A program made the translations under genes and the position numbers. Shown one piece after another: positions 1 through 7,281 of a DNA stretch of 25,824 nt (positions are counted from its first letter, which is position 1; each line of letters starts with the position of its first letter). The notes beneath the pieces were generated by a model, which did not search any database, had not been told where the DNA came from, and saw only the letters and a program-made list of their open reading frames with translations. Source of the DNA: Pseudomonadota bacterium (GTDB taxonomy: Bacteria; Pseudomonadota; Alphaproteobacteria; Rhizobiales; Methylopilaceae); contig JAEZCD010000318.1 in the NCBI GenBank assembly GCA_023430145.1, positions 1-25,824 of the forward strand. The letters are read 5' to 3'.

Positions 1-44
1 CTCACCCGTCGCCTTCGGCGACACCCTCTCCCCATGGGAGAGGG
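1..44. repeat. Half copy of a paired-hairpin intergenic repeat
   Basis: Two perfect hairpins stand next to each other: a 6-bp stem with TTC loop (GTCGCC-TTC-GGCGAC, 8-22) and a 9-bp stem (CCCTCTCCC-CAT-GGGAGAGGG, 24-44). The layout CTCACCC-hairpin-A-hairpin is the same as one half of the element at 24239-24379. It lies just downstream of the ctaE stop codon, so on the operon transcript it would form a 3' hairpin that could end transcription or protect the mRNA. The window starts here, so the other half may lie outside. Confidence 0.8.
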
Positions 45-53
45 AAGAGAAGT

Positions 54-911
54 TCAGTGCGCCGCGCCGCCCACCACGGGCCCGCCATAGCCCCACACAT
101 AGATGCAGGCGAACAGGAACAGCCACACGACGTCGACGAAGTGCCAGTACCAGGCGGCCGCCTCGAAGCCGAAATGCTGCGTCGGCGTGAACTGGCCGGC
201 GTAGAGCCGGAGCAGGCAGACGGCGAGGAAGATGGTGCCGACGATGACGTGGAAGCCGTGGAAGCCGGTCGCCATGAAGAAGGTGGCGCCATAAATGTTG
301 CCCGAGAAACCGAAATTGGCGTGGCTGTACTCGTAGGCTTGGCAGAGCGTGAACAGCAGGCCGAGCCCGACGGTGAGCCACAGCGCCTGCTTGGCGGCGT
401 CGCGGTCGCCATGGATGATGGCGTGGTGCGCCCAGGTCACCGTGGTGCCGGAGGTGAGCAGGATCAGCGTGTTGAGAAGCGGCAGGTGCCAGGGATCGAA
501 GGTCTCGATGCCGGCCGGCGGCCAGTGCCCGCCCGTGAGCTCGGTGCGCTGGAACTGGTGCACCTCGCCGGGGAACAGGGCGACGTCGAAATAGGCCCAG
601 AACCAGGCGACGAAGAACATCACCTCCGAGGCGATGAACAGCAGCATGCCGTAGCGCATGTGCAGCTGCACGACCGGCGTGTGATCGCCGGTCTCGGCCT
701 CGTGGATGACGTCCCGCCACCACATCAGCATCGTGTAGAGGATGCCGATCATGCCGGCTGCGAAGACGAGCGGCGTGCCGCCCTTCATCCACATGATGCC
801 GCCGACCGCGGCGACGAAGGCCGACGTCGCTCCCACCACCGGCCAGGGGCTCGGATTGACGAGGTGGTAGTCGTGCTGCGGCTTGCCGTGAGCTGCGTGG
901 GCTTCGGCCAT
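54..911 (-). CDS. ctaE: Cytochrome c oxidase subunit III
   Basis: This is subunit III (285 residues) of the aa3-type oxidase in the cytoplasmic membrane, which stabilises proton uptake in subunit I and binds lipid. The protein is highly hydrophobic with about seven membrane segments. It has family hallmarks such as the ASEVMFFVAWFWAYF helix carrying the buried Glu, the HLPLLNTLILLTSG stretch, the TGFHGFHVIVGT helix and the C-terminal WHFVDVVWLFLF segment. Its length matches the family. The start is an ATG at 911 preceded by GGGGAG; that ribosome site overlaps the TGA of ctaG, only 10 bases upstream, so it is the last gene of the operon and probably translationally coupled. The hairpin repeat at 1-44 follows it. 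Confidence 0.97.
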   Translation of the reverse strand: MAEAHAAHGKPQHDYHLVNPSPWPVVGATSAFVAAVGGIMWMKGGTPLVFAAGMIGILYTMLMWWRDVIHEAETGDHTPVVQLHMRYGMLLFIASEVMFFVAWFWAYFDVALFPGEVHQFQRTELTGGHWPPAGIETFDPWHLPLLNTLILLTSGTTVTWAHHAIIHGDRDAAKQALWLTVGLGLLFTLCQAYEYSHANFGFSGNIYGATFFMATGFHGFHVIVGTIFLAVCLLRLYAGQFTPTQHFGFEAAAWYWHFVDVVWLFLFACIYVWGYGGPVVGGAAH

Positions 912-921
912 GAAACTCCCC

Positions 922-1515
922 TCAGAGGCTCGGGCGCACGGCGCCCGCCGCCGCGACCGGCTTGGCCGGTTCCTTGGCGGCGAAGAATGTATAGGACAGC
1001 GTGATCGTCCGCAGCCGGTCGAGCGTGCGGTCCTCGGCCATCGTCGGATCGACGAAGAACACGACCGGCATCTCGAGGCTCTCGCCGGGCTGCAGGGTCT
1101 GCTCGGAGAAGCAGAAGCATTGCAGCTTGGCGAAATAGGTCCCGGTGGCGCCGGGCGTCACGTTGTAGCTGGCGATGCCGGTCGTCGCCGTCTTCGCCCG
1201 GTTGCGGGCGCGGTAGTAGACGAGCCTGGTCTCGCCGAGCTTGACCTCGACCTCGGCCTGCTCGGGCCGGAACTCCCAAGGCAGGCCCGGGGCGACGTTG
1301 GCGTCGAAGCGGACGCGGACGGTGCGCTCGAGCTCCTTGTCCGGCGCCTTCTCGGCGACCCAGGTGGCGCCGCCGAAGCCGGTGACGCGGCAGAAGAGCT
1401 GGTAAAGCGGCACCGCGGCATAGGCCATGCCGACCATGCCGACGACGAAGGCCGCGCAGCCGAGGGCGACCGCGAGGTGGCGCAGACGGAGCTTCGGATC
1501 GGCGGGCGTGGACAT
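922..1515 (-). CDS. ctaG: Cytochrome c oxidase copper assembly protein (Cox11/CtaG)
   Basis: A membrane-anchored periplasmic copper chaperone that inserts CuB into subunit I. It is 197 residues long with one N-terminal helix (about 12-36) and then a periplasmic beta-sandwich domain. The Cu(I)-binding CFCF motif is intact at Cys133-Phe-Cys135-Phe, and there is a further Cys42 just after the helix (LYQLFC), as in Cox11 proteins. The start ATG shares one base with the upstream stop codon (TGATG at 1517-1513), a sign of coupled translation with the small 57-residue gene. Placement between ctaB and ctaE is the standard alphaproteobacterial order. Confidence 0.96.
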   Translation of the reverse strand: MSTPADPKLRLRHLAVALGCAAFVVGMVGMAYAAVPLYQLFCRVTGFGGATWVAEKAPDKELERTVRVRFDANVAPGLPWEFRPEQAEVEVKLGETRLVYYRARNRAKTATTGIASYNVTPGATGTYFAKLQCFCFSEQTLQPGESLEMPVVFFVDPTMAEDRTLDRLRTITLSYTFFAAKEPAKPVAAAGAVRPSL

Positions 1516-1688
1516 CAGAGCGGCCTGTTCAGCACCGGCGCGCCGAGCTTAACGACGGTGATGACGTAGAACAGCACGACGAGGAAGCCGAGCACGATGG
1601 CGATGGCGATGGAGCGCTGCCGGCGGCGGCGCTTCTGCTCCTCCGTCAGGACCACTCCGGTCTCGTTGGGGTCGGCCACGGCGCGCAT
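1515..1688 (-). CDS. Small one-helix protein of the oxidase operon (CoxF-like)
   Basis: A 57-residue reading frame between ctaB and ctaG. The start of the peptide is acidic and then strongly basic (EEQKRRRRQRS), followed by a single hydrophobic helix of about 20 residues (IAIAIVLGFLVVLFYVITVV) and a short tail, predicting a cytoplasmic N terminus and one membrane span. Both ends are locked to its neighbours: its ATG overlaps the ctaB stop (TGATG, 1690-1686) and its TGA overlaps the ctaG start (TGATG). Small proteins of this shape at this position occur in other alphaproteobacterial oxidase operons (named CoxF or CtaF). A role in oxidase assembly is inferred only from position. Confidence 0.88.
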   Translation of the reverse strand: MRAVADPNETGVVLTEEQKRRRRQRSIAIAIVLGFLVVLFYVITVVKLGAPVLNRPL

Positions 1689-2611
1689 CACCACGTAAGG
1701 CCCAGTCCGTGCTCGGCGATCAGCACCGCGAACAGCACGAAGAGATAAAGAATCGAGAAGCCGAACAGGTGCTTAGCCGCCAGCGTCGCCGCCTCCCCTT
1801 CGCGGCTGCGCCAGACGCGGACCGCGAGCGCGACGAACAGCGCGCCGCCGATCACCGAAAGGATGCCGTAGGCGAGGCCGCCGGTGCCGATCAGCGCCGG
1901 CACGACGCCGAGCGGCGCGAGCACGATGCTGTAGGCGAGGATCTGGCGGCGCGTCGCGTCCGGTCCGGCCGTGACCGGCAACATGGGCACGCCGGCGCGG
2001 GCGTAATCCTGCGAGCGCAGGAGCGCCAGCGCCCAGAAGTGGGGCGGCGTCCAGACGAAGATCAGCGCCACCAGGACGAGGCTCTCGAGGCTCACCGTGC
2101 CGGTCGCCGCCGCCCAGCCGATCATCGGCGGGAAGGCGCCGGCGAGGCCGCCGATGACGATGTTCTGCGGCGTCCAGCGCTTCAGCCACATCGTGTAGAC
2201 GAGGATGTAGAAGCCGATGGTGCCGGCGAGCAGGGCCGCGGCGAGCCAGTTGGCGGCGAGGCCGAGCACCATGACGGCGCCGCCCGCGAGGGTCAGGCCG
2301 AAGGCCGCCGCCTCGCCGGGCTCGAGGCGCCCGGCCGGGATCGGACGGCCGCGGGTGCGCAGCATCACAGCGTCGATGTCGGCGTCCCACCACATGTTGA
2401 GGGCGCCCGGGGCGCCGGCGCCGACGGCGATGCAGAGCAGCGCGACGGCGCCGATGACCGGATGCAGATGGCCCGGCGCCGCCAGCATGCCGGCGAGCGC
2501 CGACAGGACGACGAGCGACATGACGCGCGGCTTCAGGAGCGCGACGAAGTCCGCGACCTCGCCCTTGCCGAGCTCGGCGGCTTCCGGAGCGTGATCGGAG
2601 ACGAGGGCCAT
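1688..2611 (-). CDS. ctaB: Protoheme IX farnesyltransferase (heme O synthase)
   Basis: An integral membrane UbiA-type prenyltransferase that adds a farnesyl group to heme b to make heme O, the precursor of heme A in subunit I. The 307-residue protein has the first Asp-rich motif N72-MWWDADID (Asp76, 78, 80), the loop TPPHFWALALLRSQDYARAG and about nine membrane segments. KPRVMSLVV near residue 27 is the usual family start of helix 1. The open frame continues upstream to 2932, but ATG 2611 is chosen because homology begins shortly after it and the extra residues are low-complexity Arg/Ser. A 94-base gap with a strong hairpin separates it from ctaD. Confidence 0.96.
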   Translation of the reverse strand: MALVSDHAPEAAELGKGEVADFVALLKPRVMSLVVLSALAGMLAAPGHLHPVIGAVALLCIAVGAGAPGALNMWWDADIDAVMLRTRGRPIPAGRLEPGEAAAFGLTLAGGAVMVLGLAANWLAAALLAGTIGFYILVYTMWLKRWTPQNIVIGGLAGAFPPMIGWAAATGTVSLESLVLVALIFVWTPPHFWALALLRSQDYARAGVPMLPVTAGPDATRRQILAYSIVLAPLGVVPALIGTGGLAYGILSVIGGALFVALAVRVWRSREGEAATLAAKHLFGFSILYLFVLFAVLIAEHGLGLTW

Positions 2612-2637
2612 GAGCGCGATCAAGTCCTGAACGAAGC

Positions 2638-2660
2638 GTTCCCCGCCAGACGCGGGGAAC
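2638..2660 (-). other. Intercistronic hairpin between ctaD and ctaB
   Basis: A perfect 9-bp stem with a 5-base loop (GTTCCCCGC-CAGAC-GCGGGGAAC) lies in the 94-base gap after the ctaD stop and 26 bases before the ctaB start. It is not followed by a T tract on the minus strand, so it is not a classical intrinsic terminator. It could act as a 3' stabiliser of the ctaC-ctaD transcript or as a partial attenuator. The structure is seen directly; the function is inference. Confidence 0.55.
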
Positions 2661-2705
2661 CGGGAAAGCAGCGGCCGCCAGCGGCCGGGACGGGTTGCGG
2701 CGCGG

Positions 2706-4307
2706 TCACTTGATCCGCGGCAGCACCTCGAACTGGTGGAACGGCGGCGGCGAGGGCAGCGTCCATTCGAGCGTCGTCGCCCCCTCCCCCCACGGATTGT
2801 CGGCCGCCTGCCGCTTCTTGGCGAAGGCCTCCCAGACGCCGTAGAGGAAGATGAACATGCCGAGCAGCGAGATGTAGGAGCCGACCGAGGAGACGAAGTT
2901 CCACCCCGCGAACGCATCCGGATAGTCGGCATAGCGGCGCGGCATGCCGGCGAGGCCCAGGAAGTGCTGCGGGAAGAAGACGAGATTGACGCCGACGAAC
3001 GTCACCCAGAAGTGCAGCTTGCCGATGCTCTCGTTGTACATGTAGCCGCTCATCTTCGGGAACCAGTAGTACCAGGCCGCGAAGATGGCGAAGACGGCGC
3101 CGAGCGACAGCACGTAGTGGAAGTGGGCGACGACGTAGTAGGTGTCGTGCAGCGCCCGGTCGATGCCGGCGTTCGACAGCACGACGCCGGTGACGCCGCC
3201 GATCGTGAACAGGAAGATGAAGCCGATCGCCCACAGCATCGGCGTCGCGAGCCGGAGCGAGCCGCCCCACATGGTGGCGATCCAGGAGAAGATCTTCACC
3301 CCCGTCGGCACCGCGATGACCATGGTGGCGAAGACGAAATAGGCCTGCGTGTTCACGCCGATGCCGGTCGTGTACATGTGGTGGGCCCACACGACGAAGC
3401 CGATCACGCCGATCGCCACCATGGCGTAGGCCATGCCGAGATAGCCGAACACCGGCTTGCGGGCGAAGGTCGAGACGACGTGGCTGATGATGCCGAAGCC
3501 CGGCAGGATGAGGATGTAGACCTCCGGGTGGCCGAAGAACCAGAAGAGGTGCTGGAACAGGATCGGGTCGCCGCCGCCCTCGGGGGCGAAGAAGGTGGTG
3601 CCGAAGTTGCGGTCGGTCAGCAGCATGGTGATGGCGCCCGCCAGCACCGGCAGCGACAAGAGCAGCAGGAACGCCGTCACCAGCACCGACCAGGCGAACA
3701 GCGGCATCTTGTGCATCGTCATGCCGGGCGCGCGCATGTTGAAGATGGTGGTGATGAAGTTGATCGCGCCGAGAATCGAGGAGGCGCCGGCGAGGTGCAG
3801 CGACAGGATGGCGAAGTCCATCGCCGAGCCGGGCTGGCCGGAGGTGGACAGCGGCGGATAGATCGTCCAGCCGCCGCCGACGCCATGCTCGCCGGGGGCG
3901 CTCGGCATGAACAGCGAGATCAGCAGCAGCGCGAAGGCCGGCGGCAGCAGCCAGAAGGAGATGTTGTTCATGCGCGGGAACGCCATGTCCGGCGCGCCGA
4001 TCATGATCGGCACGAACCAGTTGCCGTAGCCGCCGATCATCGCCGGCATGACCATGAAGAAGATCATGATCAGGCCGTGCGAGGTGGTGAAGGCGTTGAA
4101 CAGCGCCGGGTCGCCGAAGATCTGCATGCCCGGATGCTGCAGCTCGGCACGCATGGCGACCGACAACAGGCCGCCGATGATCCCCGCCATGATGGCGAAG
4201 ATCAGGTACATCGTGCCGATGTCCTTGTGGTTGGTCGAGTAGACGTAGCGCCGCCAGCCGGTCGGGTGGCCGTGGTCCTCGTGCGCCGCGTGGACAGCCG
4301 TCGCCAT
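2706..4307 (-). CDS. ctaD: Cytochrome c oxidase subunit I (aa3-type, A-family)
   Basis: The catalytic, proton-pumping subunit, 533 residues with twelve membrane helices. All metal ligands are present: His77 (TTSHG) and His397 for heme a, His395 for heme a3, and His260, His309 and His310 for CuB, with Tyr264 of the His-Tyr cross-link (GHPEVY). Proton channels are intact: Asp107 at the D-channel entrance, Glu262 in GHPEVY (the A1-type mark), and Lys338 of the K-channel (GVKIFSW). The ATG at 4307 is preferred over the longer frame to 4481 because GAGGACG stands in front of it and MATAVHAAHEDHGHPTGWRRY is a usual beginning. It lies 20 bases after ctaC. Confidence 0.98.
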   Translation of the reverse strand: MATAVHAAHEDHGHPTGWRRYVYSTNHKDIGTMYLIFAIMAGIIGGLLSVAMRAELQHPGMQIFGDPALFNAFTTSHGLIMIFFMVMPAMIGGYGNWFVPIMIGAPDMAFPRMNNISFWLLPPAFALLLISLFMPSAPGEHGVGGGWTIYPPLSTSGQPGSAMDFAILSLHLAGASSILGAINFITTIFNMRAPGMTMHKMPLFAWSVLVTAFLLLLSLPVLAGAITMLLTDRNFGTTFFAPEGGGDPILFQHLFWFFGHPEVYILILPGFGIISHVVSTFARKPVFGYLGMAYAMVAIGVIGFVVWAHHMYTTGIGVNTQAYFVFATMVIAVPTGVKIFSWIATMWGGSLRLATPMLWAIGFIFLFTIGGVTGVVLSNAGIDRALHDTYYVVAHFHYVLSLGAVFAIFAAWYYWFPKMSGYMYNESIGKLHFWVTFVGVNLVFFPQHFLGLAGMPRRYADYPDAFAGWNFVSSVGSYISLLGMFIFLYGVWEAFAKKRQAADNPWGEGATTLEWTLPSPPPFHQFEVLPRIK

Positions 4308-4327
4308 GATAATCGTCCTCGAAACCG

Positions 4328-5167
4328 TCAGTTCTGCCCGAGCGCCGCGACGCGCCGGCCGGCGCCGCCGTCGGCGAAGCGCTGCTTGGCGTCGGCGAGC
4401 CAGGCCGCGTAGTCCTCCTCGCTGACCACCCGCACGGCGATCGGCATGAAGGCATGGTCGCGCCCGCAGAGCTCCGAGCACTGGCCGTAATAGGTGCCGA
4501 GCCGGGTCGGCGTGAACCAGGTGTCGTTGAGGCGCCCCGGCACCGCGTCGACCTTCACGCCGAACGAGGGCACGGCGAAGGAATGGATCACGTCGGCCGC
4601 GGTCACCTGGACATGCACGAGCTTGCCGATCGGAACGACGATGTCGTTGTCGACCGCGAGCAGGCGCGGCTGGCCGGGCTTAAGGTCCTTCTCGGCGATC
4701 ATGATCGCGTCGAAGCCGATCGGCCCCTGGTCCGGATACTCGACCGACCAGTACCACTGGTGGCCGGTGATCTTCAGCGTCACCTCGGCGTCGCCGCCCT
4801 CGTACTGGGCGTAGAGGAGGCGGAACGAGGGAATGGCGATGGCGACAAGGATCAGCACCGGGACGATCGTCCAGGCGACCTCGAGCAGGGTGTTGTGCGT
4901 CGTCCACGAGGGCGTCGGGTTGCGGTTCTCGTTGAAGCGGACCATCACCCAGATGAGCAGGCCGAGCACGAACAGGCTGATCGCCGTGATGATGACGAGC
5001 AGGAAGTTGTGGAAGCTGTGCTCCTGCTCGGCGATCGGCGTGGCGGCGCCCTGCAGGTTGACCTGCCAGGGGCCGGGCTGGCCGTAGTTCTGGGCCAGCG
5101 CCGCGGTCCCGACGAGGACCAGGGCGAGGGGAACAAGCCAGGCGAAGCGTAGGCCCGATCGGAACAT
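4328..5167 (-). CDS. ctaC: Cytochrome c oxidase subunit II (CuA)
   Basis: Accepts electrons from cytochrome c through a binuclear CuA centre on the periplasmic side. The 279 residues comprise a cleavable signal (MFRSGLRFAWLVPLALVLVG, cut near ALA-Q), two membrane helices (about 54-76 and 94-114) and a cupredoxin domain. CuA ligands are His195, Cys230, Glu232, Cys234, His238 and Met241 in the stretch GTYYGQCSELCGRDHAFMP; the aromatic GHQWYWSVEY stretch for electron entry is present. ATG 5167 is chosen; a TTG seven codons upstream (5188) is open but gives a poorer signal peptide. It is the first gene of the oxidase operon. The 177-base gap before it holds an AT-richer patch (about 5258-5275) where a promoter could lie, but no clear -35/-10 pair was recognised. 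Confidence 0.97.
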   Translation of the reverse strand: MFRSGLRFAWLVPLALVLVGTAALAQNYGQPGPWQVNLQGAATPIAEQEHSFHNFLLVIITAISLFVLGLLIWVMVRFNENRNPTPSWTTHNTLLEVAWTIVPVLILVAIAIPSFRLLYAQYEGGDAEVTLKITGHQWYWSVEYPDQGPIGFDAIMIAEKDLKPGQPRLLAVDNDIVVPIGKLVHVQVTAADVIHSFAVPSFGVKVDAVPGRLNDTWFTPTRLGTYYGQCSELCGRDHAFMPIAVRVVSEEDYAAWLADAKQRFADGGAGRRVAALGQN

Positions 5168-5344
5168 GTGGTTTCGCGAGGCTCCCAAGGAACGCGAGGC
5201 GCCGCGATCAGGTCGATCTGTGCCCGCGAACGAGGCAGCTGCGGCGGCGAATGCCTTAGAACCATATCAAGCAGGTCGCCGCAACGAAACGTCGCCCCGC
5301 GCGATGCGTCATCTCGGCGCGGAAGTGGGGGAAGGGCAGCAGCG

Positions 5345-7120
5345 CTACGGCTTTGCGGGCTCGAGAATGTGCGACTCGACCTTCATCTTGGCGAGGAATC
5401 GGGAGCCGGCACGGGAGATGCCGATCTCGACCTCGCGGTCTGGCGACAGCGCGATCCGATAGGCCAGCTCGCGAGGGGTAGTGACCGGCCGACCGTCCAG
5501 GCTCAACACGACATCGCCGACGAGGATGCCGGCGCGCTGCGCGGGACCGGCCCCAACCTCGGCGACGAGAACGCCCTCCTCGGACAGGGAGAGCGTCGCC
5601 CGCACCTCGTCCGTGAGCGCCTGGATCTTGATTCCCATCAGGCCGACCCGCGCCTTCCGGGCCCTGAGATCGTCCATGATTCGATCGTAGGCGGTCGCCG
5701 CATGCGCGCCTTTGAACCCGTATCGGTCGAGGTAACCCCTGTACAGAGCCGGCGACTTCGCCGCCTCGGCCTCGGTCCAGAGCGCCACCTCCGGGTCGGG
5801 CGAAACTGTGGGACTCTGCGTCTCCTCGGTCGTCGCGGCGGCCGGGGCAGCAGCGACGTCGCTCCTCTCGGGCTCGGCGGCAGCGTCGAGCTTGGCCTTC
5901 CTCACGAACAGCGCACCGTCGCGAGCTATGCGCAACTCCACGTCGCGGTAGGGCAGCAGTTCTACGATCTCCACAAGTGCAGGAGGGTCGGCGATGCGTC
6001 TGCCGTCCAGCGTCAGCACGATGTCGCCGGCCTCGAGGCCGGCCCGGTCGGCCGGTCCGTCCGTCACCACCTCCGCCACGACGACCCCGGTTTCCGGCAT
6101 CGATATCGTCCGGCGGAGATCCTCCCCCAGAGACGCAACCCTCGCCTGCAATGGACCGATCAGGACACTCCGATCCTTCAGATCCTGCATGATCCGATCG
6201 CGCGCGATCGCCGCGAAGGTGCCGTCGGCCCCGTAACGGTCGAGATAGGCGCGGTAGAGAGCAGGCGACTTCGCCGCTTCGACCGAATTCCAGAACGCGA
6301 TCTCGGCATTCGCGGGCGCGGTGATCGCGCTGTCGAAAGCGGGTCCGGACGTGCGCGGAACGAGCACGACCTCCCCGAGCAGCGAGTCCGAGACTTCCGG
6401 GATCTGCTTCTGCTCGGTCGCCCTGGCGACGTCGATGCGGACGCGGGTGAGCACCTGGCGCAGCTCGAGGCCGGGCTCGGCGAGGTGCCGCGCCAGCGCC
6501 TCGGTGAAGGGGCTATTGGCCGCCGACCCGTCGGTGGCGACGACGCCCGGCTGCGTCGCGAAGGCGACCAGCATGCCCGACACCTTCGGCATCGGCGCGA
6601 GGCCGCGCGTCACCGCCGCCGAGCGGCTCCTCGGCACCGCCGCCCGCAGCGCGTCGACGGCCTCGTTGTCGCGGCATGCGTCGAGCACGAGGATTTTTGC
6701 GCCGCGCGCCTGCGACAGCGACTGCACCACGTCGTCGAGCGGCACGAAGCGGTCGCGCAGATCGCGCTGCCGCTTCAGCTCGGCGTCGACCGGCATCAAG
6801 AAATTCTGGCCGAGATCCTGGATACCGTGGCCGGCGAAGTAGAACAGGGCGACGTCGGCGGTCTCGGCCTTCGCGGCGAAGCGGTCGAGCGCCTCGTACA
6901 TCTGCTCGCGGCCGCCGTCGACGACGAGGTCGACCGAGAAGCCGACCCGCTCGAGCAGCCCGGCGACGAGCCGCGCATCCGCCGGCGGATTGGGCAGCGC
7001 CATGCGCGGGGCGGAATAGCCGCCATTGCCGACGACGAGGGCGATGCGGGTCTCGGCCGAAGCCGGCGCCGCGACGAGGATCGCAACAAGAACGGCAACC
7101 ACGCGCCCGATACGCGCCAT
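5345..7120 (-). CDS. Secreted caspase-like (peptidase C14) protein with two repeat-PDZ modules
   Basis: A 591-residue protein with a Sec signal (cut near ASA-E, about residue 22) and a caspase fold at about 23-255. The catalytic dyad looks intact: His98 in FYFAGHG and Cys149 in LVLDACRDN. Two similar modules follow, about 275-408 and 446-579. Each starts with a short helical unit (AFWNSVEAAKSPALYRAYL / ALWTEAEAAKSPALYRGYL) and ends in a PDZ domain (GLEAGDIVLTLDGRRI / GILVGDVVLSLDGRPV). An Ala/Thr/Pro-rich linker (about 411-442) joins them. GGAGGG stands in front of the ATG. The family cleaves after Arg/Lys or Asp; PDZ domains usually bind C termini of partner proteins. The substrate is unknown. 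The gene follows an OmpA-family gene by 161 bases on the same strand, suggesting an envelope role. Confidence 0.92.
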   Translation of the reverse strand: MARIGRVVAVLVAILVAAPASAETRIALVVGNGGYSAPRMALPNPPADARLVAGLLERVGFSVDLVVDGGREQMYEALDRFAAKAETADVALFYFAGHGIQDLGQNFLMPVDAELKRQRDLRDRFVPLDDVVQSLSQARGAKILVLDACRDNEAVDALRAAVPRSRSAAVTRGLAPMPKVSGMLVAFATQPGVVATDGSAANSPFTEALARHLAEPGLELRQVLTRVRIDVARATEQKQIPEVSDSLLGEVVLVPRTSGPAFDSAITAPANAEIAFWNSVEAAKSPALYRAYLDRYGADGTFAAIARDRIMQDLKDRSVLIGPLQARVASLGEDLRRTISMPETGVVVAEVVTDGPADRAGLEAGDIVLTLDGRRIADPPALVEIVELLPYRDVELRIARDGALFVRKAKLDAAAEPERSDVAAAPAAATTEETQSPTVSPDPEVALWTEAEAAKSPALYRGYLDRYGFKGAHAATAYDRIMDDLRARKARVGLMGIKIQALTDEVRATLSLSEEGVLVAEVGAGPAQRAGILVGDVVLSLDGRPVTTPRELAYRIALSPDREVEIGISRAGSRFLAKMKVESHILEPAKP

Positions 7121-7133
7121 TCGTCCCTCCGAA

Positions 7134-7145
7134 CTCTCGCGAGAG
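7134..7145. promoter_or_regulatory. 12-bp palindrome before the caspase gene
   Basis: A perfect palindrome CTCTCGCGAGAG lies 13 bases upstream of the caspase-gene ATG, directly before its GGAGGG ribosome site. It could be a small operator or a weak RNA hairpin. Palindromes of this GC content arise by chance, so the assignment is tentative. Confidence 0.25.
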
Positions 7146-7281
7146 GTGCCGCAGCCCGAGAATACTATCGCGAGCTGAACCGGGACTGAAGGCTGTGCCC
7201 GTCTCTTCCCTCTCCCCTCGTGCGCCTACGATTCACATCGGCCCGTTTCCGTGCCGAGCACCTCGGACCGGCTGCGTCCAG

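Noticed and set aside
2612..2932. 107-residue extension of ctaB
   Set aside because: It overlaps the end of ctaD and is Arg/Ser-rich low complexity unlike any heme O synthase.
57..4412. Long plus-strand frames across the oxidase operon (57-1004, 1709-2713, 2736-4412)
   Set aside because: They are antisense shadows of certain genes, with Arg/Glu/Ala-rich composition and no ribosome sites.
7204..7222. CTTCCCTCTCCCCTC resembling the arm of the composite repeat
   Set aside because: No partner arm or second hairpin is present; probably a chance pyrimidine-rich run or a decayed remnant.
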